Assembly (NCBI GenBank): GCA_949752735.1
Contig: OX457047.1
Span: forward strand, 12,589,976-12,653,975
Reading direction: 5' to 3'
DNA length: 64,000 bases
From: Lumbricus terrestris
Lineage: Eukaryota; Annelida; Clitellata; Crassiclitellata; Lumbricidae
The notes beneath the pieces were generated by a model. It saw only the letters and a list, made by a program, of their open reading frames with translations. It was not told the DNA's origin and made no database searches. The first letter of the stretch is position 1. Each line of letters starts with the position of its first letter. Position numbers and translations under genes: made by a program. Positions 46,299 through 57,689 of this stretch are shown here, one piece after another.

Positions 46299-46960
46299 GT
46301 TAAGATGACACCTTAAAATGCAGCCATTGCAATGTGGAAATTCAAAAAGTTTCTAATAAGTCACTGAAAATGTACAGCTATTTTGTTAAGACGACACCTT
46401 AAAATGCTGCCATTGCAAGGTGGAAATCCAGAAAGTTTCTAATGGGTCACTGAAAAAGTACAGTTATTTTGTTAAGACGACACCTTAAAATCCTGCCATT
46501 GTAATGTGGAAATTCAAAAAGTTTCTAATGGGTCACTGAAAAAGTACAGCTATTTTGTTAAGACGACACCTTAAAATGCTGCCATTGCAATGTGTAAATC
46601 CAAAAATTTTCTAATGGGTCACTGAAAAAGTACAGCTATTTTGTTAAGACGACACCTTAAAATGCTGGCATTGTAATGTGGAAATTCAAAAAGTTTCTAA
46701 TGGGTCTCTGTAGGCCTAGAGCTATTTTGTTAAGATGACCCCTTAAAATGCTGCCATTGCAATGTGGAAATCAAACATTTTTCTAATGGGTCACTGAAAA
46801 AGTACAGCTATTTTGTTAAGACGACACCTTAAAATGCTGCCATTGCAATGTGGAAATCCAATTTTTTTAAAATGGGTTACTGAAAAAGTACAGCTATTAT
46901 GTTAAGACGACACCTTAAAATGCTGCCATTGCAATGTGGAAATTCAAAAAGTTTCTGATA
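46299..46960 (+). repeat. 86-bp tandem array, 7.7 units
   Basis: Units start (GTTAAG) at 46299, 46385, 46471, 46557, 46643, 46729, 46815 and 46901: the period is exactly 86 each time. Units differ by substitutions only. Single relatives lie inside the hAT elements at 8351, 8493 and, inverted, at 20700. The downstream C/G-rich segment (46960-47110) also matches the hAT element at about 8550-8690, so this is an expanded internal motif of that hAT family. Confidence 0.93.
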
Positions 46961-47520
46961 AGGAGGGGCGCATCCCCTCCCCATACCCCTCCCCCTCCCA
47001 GTCTCGGTGCTACGTGCATCAAGAGCGTCCTTCGGAAGTTCAAATGTCCGCCCCTCCAGAAACCCCAATTCCCCCCCCCCCAGAGGAGGGGGACTAGATT
47101 AAACACTGCTTCAACTGATGCACTATCTGTACTAAATTCATCACTGTCGGGTCTCGGTGAGTCCCATGTTGCGAAAAGAAAACTATATGCCAAGTACTAT
47201 GCAAAGAAACAGCTTTTGAATATACACCAATCTGTTATGAAGTAACTAACTATGATGATAAGACAGAGCGATGTTGTTGATAGTGATGAATCATAAACCG
47301 AACAAGAGACATAAAATGAACTTATCTGTCAACTGAAAGAAAAGTTTAACATGTGCACATTAGCAAGTGAACAACTATAATGCATCAGTAAAAAATAACT
47401 TTAATTTTATGTGACATAAATTTGTTGCATTGGATACTATTCTCTGTTCAGATTCAATAAATTGATATGCTGCAGATTTGTGGTTGTGGCAGGGATATCA
47501 AAGATCATTCGGGCAAGTTA
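46961..47520 (+). mobile_element. hAT-family internal segment and flank
   Basis: 46961-47110 (GCGCATCCCCTCCCC, TACGTGCATCAAGAG, GGGGACTAGATTAAACACTG) parallels 8545-8690. An open frame ends ALSVLNSSLSGLGESHVAKR at 47245, with no known motif. Confidence 0.45.
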
Positions 47521-47524
47521 CAAT

Positions 47525-47860
47525 GGTCGCAAATCTTGACCATAATGGTACCTTTAAAAATCACTGTAAATGAGCGCCCACTCTGAAATTTTCACCAATT
47601 GTTAGGAACAATGAAAGAAAGCTTTGCAGGGGAATTATTTTATAATATTGTGATTTTACAAACTGACCTAGGTCAGTATCAGTAGGTTACAGTTGCTCAG
47701 AATTTTATTCCCAGCTAAATATGAATGCATGTGAGTGCTTTGCCCAGATAGAACTATTTAATACCTTCAATTTGGTATCTTAATTGTGTCTCTAGGTGTA
47801 GTAGGAGCTGAGATACAGCAGTTTGAACATCGGCCGGTCAGCAGAAATCGGCTGAACCCA
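47525..47860 (-). repeat. Inverted repeat pair, right arm (uninterrupted)
   Basis: Reverse-complement counterpart of 39300-39418 plus 44689-44910. It gives the empty site for the 5.27-kb insertion. Confidence 0.85.
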
Positions 47861-49360
47861 CTACAGCAAAACATAAACTGAAAGTTTATTACTCTCTAGG
47901 GGCGGATGTGAAATAGTTCCACTATTACAGTTCGAAAAGTTTGAACCTCTGTGGAACTCCCGTTGCTATTTTGCAAATTTACTACTAACCAAAATCTTAA
48001 CAAGTGATGCAACTTACCGTTCAAATTATAATTTAAGATGGATTCAATTAATTGAACCCAGTTGCAATTGCTTTAAGAGAAAAAAGGCTGGCATAACTGT
48101 AATATCGGGGACCGACGTGTCGGTTAGACGTCGTGACAGTTGGTTAGGATTATACTTAGGGTCGTTAGTACCCTAATGTATAGTTTTGCCAATAGGCCGA
48201 CGAAATACTAAGACGACAATTATTTGTATGTGGCTCACTCTTAGGAGTATCTGAAACATCAACAGTATAGCTGCAGTTAACTGCTGCCATCAAAAAAGCA
48301 TTAACGAGTATGTATCCCGCAAACGTTCTGAGGAATTAAGTTGCGGAAGTCCCGTAAAACAATCAGCATTGTAACTAAGACCGCTCGCTTGCTGATTACG
48401 TGTGTTTCCATAGGAACGTAGTTTGCTTCACTTCGAGGAAACTACAATTCAACAAAATAGACTACTGAAATAGATTCCAAATTTTTTTAAATCAAGATAA
48501 TTAACTGAACGGATTTTCTAATTTTACATTTTTCTAAAGCAAATTTTAAGTAGCTAATCATGTGGCATTTGCAGCCAATGACCTACTACATCAACGACTA
48601 GGCCTAAAGGCAGAACCTTAATGACCACTTGAAAGAGCCACAAATAGCCTAGCCAACGAAAGAGAGCCTTGTGTATATATATATATACATGTAATATATA
48701 TATGCATATTAATCGATGTATATATATTATTAAATAATCCTCGCCTACAAAATTGTGCTACACAGACTAGTCTACCGCATCGACGTAGATTGGGATTGAA
48801 ATAAACAACTAGTTTACGCCGTTTCCTTTACCTTGCTGGCCAACCTTTTTGACACCACCGAACGCAAAAGCTATAGGATAATCATCGAAGCCGAGGGCCG
48901 CAACAATTAAATCAAGAGCAACAGCTAAAATTTATTAACAATAATTAACTATATTGAAATTTACCATCTAGGCCTAATGATTATAATGCGAAATGCTCAA
49001 TAATAATTGAAGAATAGCATGTATACAATACGTGTCTAGCCTGCACGATCGACGTAGACCCACGTACACGTGCTAAGTCTGGCATGCTTTTTTACAATAG
49101 ATCAGCTGCTTCAGCACCAAAAAGCATGGAGTGCGTTTAACCCTAAACTTACAGTACATTCGTTTCTCAATTCGTCGCCCAGCCGCAGTTTACCAAGTTT
49201 AGTTGGTTCAGTTCCATTCTACGACTAAGCCAGATTTCCAACCTTCTGTTCCGCCTTTTAGACAGACGTCTTTGAAGACAGAGTCCTTGTGTCTAAAGAG
49301 CAGTTATAGTCGATGGTCTGGAAAGGACTCAAGACATCGCCACTCATAATCGTAATCGTA
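47861..49360. other. No recognised gene
   Basis: AT-rich DNA. A short TA-rich run lies at 48672-48720. No reading frame or repeat edge is supported. Confidence 0.5.
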
Positions 49361-49800
49361 AACTCGGAATTTCTAAAGCTTTTCTAATGTGTACAAATTT
49401 CTAAAGGAGTGTCTTTTGTTTAGAATGAAAAACCCGAGGTGCGATGGATAGAAATTCAATCGAAAATGCAAATCGAAAGCCAAGCGAGCGCTGCGTTGAG
49501 TCAGAAGGGTTGTCCGTGAGAGTAGTCTTTGGTGGTACGTGGTGGTCTGGGTCAAGTTACTATAGGATCAGAGGGGTGCCGTATGGGCCGGGAATTGGAG
49601 GTGGCGGATCAGATGAGACAGGGTAAGAATTCGTGAAAAGGAGTGTCTTTTGTTTAGAATGAAAAACCCGAGTTGCGATGGAAAGAGAAGCTTGAGGAAG
49701 GTGATGGTGAGTGAATAGTAATGATGAAGAAAGGACTGAAAAGGATCGGAACACAGCAGGCAGATCATTCCAAAGGCGTGGTGCTGAGTTGGATATCATC
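49360..49800 (-). pseudogene. CR1/L2-type LINE C-terminus with internal duplication
   Basis: The minus strand begins NSAPRLWNDLPAVFRSFS at 49790, the typical end of CR1/L2-type proteins. A 38-base segment (TTTTGTTTAGAATGAAAAAC) is present twice, at about 49407-49444 and 49641-49678. The last coding segment (VFHSKQKTLLF) is therefore duplicated. Confidence 0.6.
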
Positions 49801-50073
49801 TCTAGCTCTATATCATCTCAGACTCTAGCCTAATCGATTGTTTCCTTCCAGCCCTCATGACTAAAACTGGATTATCTCTCGAAATAAACTGTCGCGACTG
49901 CTTAACCTAGTATACAGACGTGCAATAGGCCTACACAGCCTAACTGGCTAGAAGTGAAGGGTTTATGACGGTCTGCGAATTGCGAAGTCAAATTAGGCCA
50001 TACTAGAGTAGACCCACATAAGTAATCAAAAATCATGATCGTTCGATTGTGTCAGTCGTCCGATAGACTATAG

Positions 50074-50596
50074 ACCAGGCTTGGAATCTGAAAATCACAC
50101 TGTTAGAAACAAATCATGTAACAATTTGCTACTACGCCGTCTCTCAGTGAATCACAAAAATTGGTTCCATCGCATTCCTTGATCTCAAAAATGTCGATTT
50201 AGACTCTGAAATCATGTTTCTATTGCATACATAGCTTCATTTATAGCCATTTAAGATTCTGGCCGCCATTTTGTCCGCCATTTTGATTTTCTCGGAGTGC
50301 TACATAAATTATATGTCTTTAAGTCCATTGCATTCCTTGAACCTTATAGTCTTAATTTAGAGTCTAAAACCGTGTTGCTATCATACACAATACTTTACTT
50401 TTAATCATTTGAAGCAATTGGCAGCCATTTTGTCCGCCATCTTGTTTTCCCATGGAACCGCTAAAAATCCATCTTGCTAACAGCGATTTTCGTTTTCAGG
50501 AGGGTCAAATTAGTCTAGAAACACTGGTTAGCAAATTGTTACATGATTTGCTTCTAACAGTGATTTCTAGAGCCCTTTTAGAATTCCAAGCCTTGT
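50074..50596. mobile_element. Non-coding TIR element, 0.52 kb
   Basis: Left CAGGCTTGGAATC...ACTGTTAGAA...AATCATGTAACAATTTGCTA is mirrored at 50526-50596. The interior has GGCCGCCATTTTGTCCGCCA, a motif also used in the long-TIR element at 52045. A 30-base segment (GTCTCTCAGTGAATCACAAA) occurs both just inside the left arm (50142) and just outside the right end (50606). No exact target duplication found. Confidence 0.65.
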
Positions 50597-51382
50597 CTAC
50601 TACGCTGTCTCTCAGTGAATCACAAAAATGTACAGCAAAGAGAATCATCTGTCAAACATGAGGACCTCCATATTTGCACGACAGACCTTGCCCAGCAGTA
50701 ATTTTTACGACAAATTCCAAGTGTTATTTCAATTTTGTTGTTGGTTAAAAGTAAGTTGCGACAAAAGTAGACCTACTCGATTTTTCCTTTGGCAGACACC
50801 AAGCGTGGGACATCTTCCCAGGCTCTTTCTCTGCAATATCTTGTAAGTGGGTGACCTAAATGAACTACTTTGCTTATGTGGAACATGAATTTATGATCCG
50901 TACATACGCCACTCTGTTGTGGATTTGTATAGAAGCAAAACCTCCGTGATTCAATAAAAGAAGTGTTGGATCCTTTGAATCAACTAGACGTTCACACACC
51001 CAGACAAGCTGCTGCTGTGCATGATCGTTGATAAGCGTATACTCCTAAGAAAGAGCTTGGTCTGAGGAAAATGTCAATAGCTTAAAGACAGAAAGAAAGT
51101 TGTCTGTACAGTCCTTCAAAGTTCTGCCTCAGAATTTAAACTCAGCAGCTTATGTAGAATTCATAAACTCTCTTTGCTGCAGGGTCGAAGTTCCTCAAAT
51201 CTTTTCCAACATAGCCTAGGAACAGTTCACATTTCTTGTTACTGGTCATGCTTCAGAGTTTAACAGTTTTCAAATGTCCAGATTAGAGTGTTTTTGAAAG
51301 GTGTGATCGAAGCTAAAAGTGTGACTGAAGCTAGTGCAGCCGTAGCTGAGGTGTACACAACAAAGAGACAACAAAGGATTCT
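50597..51382. other. Possible eroded coding, unknown
   Basis: Around 51075-51220 a broken frame (LNSAAYVEFINSLCCRVEVP) looks protein-like but is interrupted by stops. No family recognised. Confidence 0.25.
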
Positions 51383-51445
51383 AGTCCAGGCAATTTACAG
51401 TTTCACCTGGGCAAAATTGTAACCTAAGCTTTCTAAACGTTTTCA
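51383..51445 (+). mobile_element. Isolated terminus of the long-TIR element
   Basis: AGTCCAGGCAATTTACAGTT and the following 43 bases match the left end of 52045-55129 with about one change, then the match stops. Confidence 0.75.
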
Positions 51446-51649
51446 AGAAAGAGAGATGGGACGCTGCAGCTACTGTCAACATCTAGCGAAGAACTCTATA
51501 AATTTGGTTCACCACTCAACATCAGACGAGAAACTATCGGATGGACTCATAATAATATATGCGTATTGGAGTTCGTCGGTGATGACTCCATTTTGCTTTC
51601 GGGCGTCGTCTTTGCCCATAGATGACTCTGTCTGTCGTAGTGACTTTCT

Positions 51650-51864
51650 GTAACATCGTAGACTAGAGTTTTTGATGGGCGCCGTTCCTGGCTGCCAGCT
51701 TTGTAATTTTATTTGTTTTGTATGTTGTGTCTTAGTTGGCGCCGTTGATGGCTGCCATAATTGTCTTGTATTTGTTTTTATGCATCGTGGTTTATGTGCT
51801 TGTAAATCAGAGTGCGTTTGAAGTTAATACATTAAAGAATATACTTACTTACTTACTTACTTAC
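51650..51864 (+). mobile_element. LINE 3' end with (TTAC)n tail
   Basis: The sequence ends GAAGTTAATACATTAAAGAA followed by TATACTTACTTACTTAC. This is the same type of 3' end as at 29770 (ATTAAAGAATATTCTTATC). No coding part is attached. Confidence 0.6.
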
Positions 51865-52044
51865 AAAGATTGCGGACAGGAAGCATCAGAGGTAAAGGAA
51901 GAGATAAAGAATCAGTTGACAGTTGTATTGCAAGGTCGGATATTTTCTTGATTTGGCCAGAGAGGCCTAGAATAATTAACTCTATTTTAGAGTGGCTGAG
52001 GAAGAGAAGGTTAATTGAGAGATTAGATTGACCACATTGAGAAT

Positions 52045-55000
52045 AGTCCAGGCAATTTACAGTTTCACCTGGGTAAAATTGTAACCTAAGCTTTCTAAAC
52101 GTTTTCCTGTTCAGAATTTGTTGCTGAATAACATATCCAAAATCCCCCAAAATCCGGCCATGGGGTCACCCCCAAAAATGGGGTTCAAAATATTATGCTT
52201 TTTCGTGTTTTTTGCATTGAATATCGGGCTGCAGCCTGGTTAAAAATTGTTCACTTTGTGACGCAAGCATGAATTTTGGTACATTCTACGAACACGTCAT
52301 AAGAAAAAGATTTGGCTATAGGGCCATCGTAGATTTGACCCCTGGCCCCAATGGCAGCCATTTTTCAAAATGGCCGACCGGTTTAAAAATTTTTAAATAT
52401 CTCAGCTTCCAGTAAGCTTAGAATCGCCACCTTGGTGTCTAAACATACATAGTTTGGGGCGGTAATTCCAACAGAGCCATTGCAAATGTTCCCCATGGCT
52501 TCAATAGCGGCCATTTTCCAAAATGGCCGACCAAAATTCGGATGTTTCTATATCTCTGCCATTGACAGCAATAACCTATATACTTGTCCTGGTTACCCGA
52601 GATCTGGCCGATCGAGCAGTGATAAACACCATGTGCAACCTCGAAGAAACTGGACAAGAGCAGTTCGAAACATTTGTCAAGGAACGGCTAGGAACTAAGT
52701 CAGTCGACATTGTGAGTTGCCATAGAATAACTGATTCCTACTTCAACAAATGATGCCACGGCAGATGTATCCATTATCCAACCAGACCATTGACTAGGTC
52801 TTCCAATTGTTGATGCTCTTACATGTATACTGGATGGAGCAGTCATAGTCAACATGCTGAAGCCTGGCACTGCATGCATCTTTTCAGAATAGGCCTTCCA
52901 TATTTTCTTGCACCACATCACAGGACAGCTAGAGCATGTGCTAGAGCACGAGTAGATGTTGTATGGGATGAGTATGTACATGGCAGCTTGAAGACATAGG
53001 GCCTACACATGCAGTGTGAGGGATTAGGGAAGTCGAAGGCGCGTCGAATCTTCCGGTGCTCTATCCAGAAACTGGCCAGAATTCCTGATGAATGACTAAA
53101 ACAGGCCAGAGTTGTTTTCTTTCTTGAGTCTGTAGATAACAAAACTAGAAATAGAAACAGGAAGACGGATCACAACCACAAGGACTTGCCACAAGGATGT
53201 GCTCTGTAACTGGACTTGCTCAGTGTACTCAGGAGGAAACTGCCACAAGGATGTTGCTGCATGTCTCCGATGTCAATCAAAAGAGTATTATCGTAAAACG
53301 ATGATGCGCATAGTCGACTCAGACGTGTTGGTGTGGTGTTTACCATAGCATCAATTCAGCTGAGCATTGATGAACTGTTGGTTGGTTTTACCTCAGGCAA
53401 AAGCTTCAGATACCTCCCAACCCTCGGTCCAGAAAATTGCGTAGCCATACCCTTCCAACACGCATTCAGCGGATGTGACACAGTATCATCCTTCACTGAC
53501 CACTGAAAATGGCTGTCTGGTACTTTTGAAAGACATTCAGCAGCGTCACTCCAGCCTTCTGCACCTTAGCATCAACTGCCAGCTGTTTTATTATCAGCTC
53601 GATGTAATTGAGCGCTTTGTGGTTCTTCTATAGACCTAAAACTGTGCTAGTGGTGAGGAGAAGGTGAACGAGGCAAGGAAGCAACTGTTCGCACAGACAG
53701 ACCTATGGATAGCCTTCCACCAACTCAAGCTGCTCTGGTGGAACACACAAAGAGAGCTGCCTACCAAGCAGGTCACGTTTTGGCACAGATGTTCATAGCT
53801 GCTCCTAAACTACGATGTCCTGGTCAATGGGGGTGGCTGAAAACGAACGAAGGCGGCTGAGAAGTGACGTGGATAACACTTCCTGAGACGTATCGATCGT
53901 GCCTGTCGTGAACTGATCAGATGTGGCTGTCAGAAGGGATGTAGGGGACAGAGCAAATGTGCGAAAGCTTCACTACAGCGCACTGGTCTCTGTAGAGGCC
54001 CATGTGACCGTGAATGATTTGGATGATATTGTATAATTCTGTGGTCAGTACTTTGTCTGGATAAAGGTTCCCAAATGTGGACTTAAATATGTCACGACAC
54101 ACTTTTACAAGAATATCAATAATATTATCTTGAATTGCATATAGTTTAAAACTTGTTTTATTGCTAATGAACATGAACACAATCAGAAGTTTCAGAAATA
54201 GTATGTTGTAATAAATAACTTTATTTATACTATATTTATACTTGACACACCATGAGCCCATAACAGCTGCTTTTCAAGTAAGCAGGAAATTTCTTTCTTG
54301 CTGCACCATTGACGCCCCCTGGCTGAAAATCTTGTGAAGAGAAACGTTTCTATTTAATTCCATTGGAATGCTTGCCTTTAACAATGATTGGGTAGACCCA
54401 ACATGACGATTCTACCTGTACTTGAAGCTGAGATATTGAAACAGACGTATAAGCTGAGATATTGAAACATCCGTATTTTGGTCGGCCATTTTGAAAAATG
54501 GCCGCTATTGAAGCCATGGGGAACATTTGCAATGGCCCTGTTGGAATCTTCGACCCTAACTATGTAGGTTTAGGCACCAAGATGACGATTCTAAGTGTAC
54601 TGGATGCTGAGATATTGAAAAATCCGATTTTTGGTCGGCCATTTTGGAAAATGGCCGCCATTGGCGCCGTGAGGAACATCTGCAATGATTCTGCTGAAAT
54701 CACCGCCTCAAACTATGTATGTTTAGACACCAAGGTGACGATTCTAAGCTTACTGGAAGCTGAGATAATTTAAAATTTTTAGACCGGTCGGCCATTTTGA
54801 AAAATGGCTGCCATTGGGGCCAGGGGGTCAAATCTACGATGGCCCTATAGACAAATATTTTTCTTATGACGTGTTCGTAGAATGTACCAAAATTCATGCT
54901 TGCATCACAAAGTGAACAATTTTTAACCAGGCTGCAGCCCAATATTCAATGCAAAAAAGCACGAAAAAGCATAATATTTTGAACCCCATTTTTGGAAGTG

Positions 55001-55129
55001 ACCCCCATGGATTTTGGGGGATTTTGGATATGTTATTCAGCAACAAATTCTGAGCAGGAAAACGTTTAGAAAGCTTAGGTTACAATTTTGCCCAGGTTGA
55101 CGGTATTTTTTATCTAGATTGCCTGGACT
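52045..55129 (+). mobile_element. 3.1-kb long-TIR element carrying a CXC-domain pseudogene
   Basis: Both ends begin AGTCCAGGCAAT in opposite orientations. Terminal inverted repeats extend over about 560-660 bases (52045-52600 against about 54470-55129). They contain repeated GGCCATTTTGAAAAATGGCC blocks. Between them is one decayed gene on the plus strand. The right arm has one extra internal repeat of about 130 bases (54490-54620). No exact target duplication was found, so the superfamily is open. Confidence 0.8.
52590..54000 (+). pseudogene. Decayed transposon-type gene with C-terminal CXC (TSO1-like) domain
   Basis: The frame is broken by many stops and shifts. Recognisable pieces in order are ETGQEQFETFVKERLG (52640), DGAVIVNMLKPGTACIFSE (52830), GQLEHVLEHE, SSGALSRNWPEFL (53050), FSFLSL, KTMMRIVDSDVLVW (53295), TQYHPSL, RKQLFAQTDLWI (53670), RELPTKQ, then CGCQKGCRGQSKC and AKASLQRTGLCRGPCDRE ending in TGA at about 53992. 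The last part has the cysteine spacing of tesmin/TSO1-like CXC domains. I recall a multi-copy family of uncharacterised proteins in fish and invertebrates with the same order; its D-x-D region recalls PIN/FEN-type nucleases, but that is only an impression. Confidence 0.65.
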
Positions 55130-55295
55130 GTTCGAACGCCATTACGATCTGGAGAACTGAAACTGATATTTGAAATCAAAAGCAACTAGGACAGACTGCA
55201 CTCACTCAAAAGTGGTTAGGATAACTTTTTAAAGAACACGACTGCATGAAAAAATGTGAGACAAAATGTCTGACTTTGTTAGTTTGTTGTCCAAC

Positions 55296-56001
55296 TGTCA
55301 CGAAATAGAGTATCCCCCGTATTAATTGTTTCCCCCAAATTAAAAAAGTCGAAAAACCGCTTTCGCGTGTGTTTTTTGGGCAAATTAATTTTCATCTGCT
55401 TTGTTTTTAACAATGACACTAACAGGTATGTTTATTCCTACTAGATAATTTGTTTTGCCCTGTTTTTAGAGCACTTAAAACATTTAAAACTCTTAAGAAC
55501 ACCCAGAGTCACTAAATAAATTTGAGATGCCTTTATCTGAGCATTGTTTAGGACACTTAAAACAATTAGAGTCACTGTAAATTTTTACTACAGCATACAT
55601 TTTTTTATTATGCGCATTTAAAAAAGGGGATAGAATGGTTTATCCCCCCCCGGATTGTATAGACCGGTTAATTCCATCCGGGGGGATAGATTACAACGTA
55701 CAATGGTTAATTTAGGGGGGGCCCGGTAGAGTAATGGTTAGCACGCTGGCCAAGAGTGCGAGAGGTAGCAGGTTCGAGCCCCCGTTGGGCGGATATGCTT
55801 TGTAGGCTGCTATTAGCGCCGTTGTAATTGCAAAGCTGTCTGTTCAGTTAGTAGTTAAGTTTAATTAAGATTACTGCATAACTTGTAAATGTAAAGCGCA
55901 GTGCGTCTTGCAGGCGTTTAATTAAAGAAAAAATATTATTATTATTATTATTAATTCATCCCCCCGGATAGCTTTCAGGGGGAATACTCCGTTTCGTGTC
56001 A
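55296..56001 (-). mobile_element. 0.45-kb CCGG-family MITE, copy D, interrupted by a SINE
   Basis: On the plus strand the copy begins TGTCACGAAATAGAGTATCC and ends ACTCCGTTTCGTGTCA, so it is inverted relative to copies A-C. Flanks are CAAC and ACGG, so an intact CCGG duplication is not visible. The interior is split at about 55693 by a tRNA-type SINE. Confidence 0.85.
55693..55955 (+). mobile_element. tRNA-derived SINE inserted in MITE copy D
   Basis: The head reads GCCCGGTAGAGTAATGGTTA and contains the B box GGTTCGAGCCC, with GTTGGGC closing an acceptor-like stem (about 55720-55792). The tail is (ATT)n at about 55936-55952. The MITE sequence resumes directly with AATTCATCCCCCC, showing that this is an insertion. 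Confidence 0.75.
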
Positions 56002-56114
56002 ACGGCAATACAGTTTCCATGACAATCTCTGGAAGCGCGTGGAGTCAAGGTGCACATTAAAATGTAAAATGTAAATATAATCGGACTGTTATTTAGCGGC
56101 TATCTTATGGCCTC

Positions 56115-56300
56115 GACCCTGAGGGTGAGATCCTTCACCACCGCACCCGTTTGAATGGACGCCACGCCATTTAGGTCCCCGTGGACTGACCGTGCTAGCC
56201 CGAGATTTTTAAATATCTGAAATAGCCACCTTTAGGATTCGAACCGTGATCCTCACGCTCTCGTCAACAGACGCCCGTTCGCCAGCTCTCCTACCGATGT
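56115..56300 (-). mobile_element. tRNA-derived SINE
   Basis: On the minus strand, GGTAGGAGAGCTGG is followed about 45 bases later by a perfect B box GGTTCGAATCC (near 56235). A body follows that includes GTCCACGGGGACCTAAATGG and ends near 56100. The tail was not identified. Confidence 0.6.
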
Positions 56301-56470
56301 AGGTAACTAACATTGATTACCATGATGCCATCACATTAATTTCAGACAATGTCGTCTTTCAATGCACCGTTAGATGGCCGAAACTGAAGCGAATGACATA
56401 TTTTACAATGAAATAACTCAAAGGATAAAATAATTATTATTGGTGCTATTGGTTATTGGTTATTTGTTGA

Positions 56471-56574
56471 AGATATTAACTTTTTGCCATTACTCCTCTT
56501 GAGTTATTGGTGTTTTACTGTTTTTAGGCTTCGCGACATGTCGCGAAGAGGAGTAATGGTAAAAAGTTAATATC
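56471..56574. repeat. Nested inverted repeat with 20-bp palindrome
   Basis: Arms GATATTAACTTTTTGCCATT plus ACTCCTCTT (left) and complement (right, 56546-56574) flank a spacer that contains the perfect palindrome CTTCGCGACATGTCGCGAAG at 56529-56548. Confidence 0.8.
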
Positions 56575-56879
56575 CTCTTTAAAAATGGGACTATTCTAAA
56601 AAATAATACGTCTTATTCAGTTCTAATAGCTCTTTCCCCGGTTGAAAATCATCTCACGCGGCTTGGTTGGATTAAGTTTTAAATGGTTCCTGGTAGCACA
56701 TATCTCAACTGCAGTAATGTCAGAGTTGTTCGCATCGAAGCAGTTAAGTATCATCCGCGAACTTAAAAAATCTGTTCTGCGACTGGGTTCAAATCAGAGG
56801 CGTTGACAACGTACGACGATGGACCAGCACCGGAACCCTGCACAACGCTGGAATTAATGGGAACTGGCTCGGACGATAT

Positions 56880-57680
56880 GCACTATTGGCGGGGAGAAAA
56901 TATGATCTTGCGGAACTCCTAAGAAGGCCAAAGAGGGAAAGCGAAAAAGCAGGGTTATATTTCAAAATCAAAAAGACTAAGATAATGACCACGGCGGAAT
57001 GGGATACCTTCGAAATGGATGGAGATAAGATAGAGGTTGTGACAAGTTTTTCGTTTTTGGGCTCAATGGTGGAGAAGGAAGGAAGATGCGATAAAGAGCT
57101 GAGGCGGAGAATTTCAATGGACAAAGCTGCAATGCAGGGGATGGATAAGATATGTAAGGACAGGTATGGAAGCTTACAAACAAAGACGAGACTTGTTAAA
57201 GCAATGATTTTCCCCATAGTGCTATATGGAAGCGAGACGTGGACGAAGACGAATGCGTTGGATGACAACATTGCTGCGTGTGAAATGTGGATATGGAGGA
57301 GGTTGCTGGGTATATCGTGGAGAGAGAGGAGAACAAATGAATCTGTGCTCCAGGACATAGGTCAACTAAGAGGGGATATGTCGTTGCTGCAGAGGATCAT
57401 CAAACATAAGCTGATGTTTTTCGGTCACGTGATGCGCACGGATGGACTGGAGAAGGCGATGATGCTGGCATGTGGAGAGGGTACAAGAAGAGGACGGCCG
57501 AGGATCAGATGGATGGAGGATATACACAGGAGGACAGGGATGAATCTTGGACAATTGAGGGATGTGACACAGAACAGAATGGAGTGGAGAAGGCTGGTCA
57601 TGGCAGTCGCTAGAGTTCCTCGAACTAACGGCACAAGGTGCCAAGGTGTGGCTCGGACAAGAGACCACCATAACGCGTAA
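56880..57680 (+). pseudogene. RTE (BovB-like) C-terminal fragment
   Basis: The 264-codon frame starts just after motif C and contains ESEKAGLYFKIKKTKIM, SFSFLGSMVEKEG, LVKAMIFPIVLYGSETWTK, ACEMWIWRRLLGISWRERR, RGRPRIRWMEDIHRRTGMN and RMEWRRLVMAVARVPRTNG. Order and wording are those of RTE elements close to BovB. The polymerase core is absent, so it is a truncated copy. A minus-strand LINE fragment follows at once. Confidence 0.88.
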
Positions 57681-57689
57681 AATGACTCC

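Noticed and set aside
46299..46960. CRISPR-like array
   Set aside because: Units are contiguous 86-bp repeats without unique spacers, and the setting is animal transposon DNA.
52590..54000. Functional host CXC-domain gene
   Set aside because: Many stops and frame changes, and it lies inside long terminal inverted repeats.
55717..55795. Functional tRNA gene
   Set aside because: It is followed by a SINE body and ATT tail and sits within an interrupted MITE.
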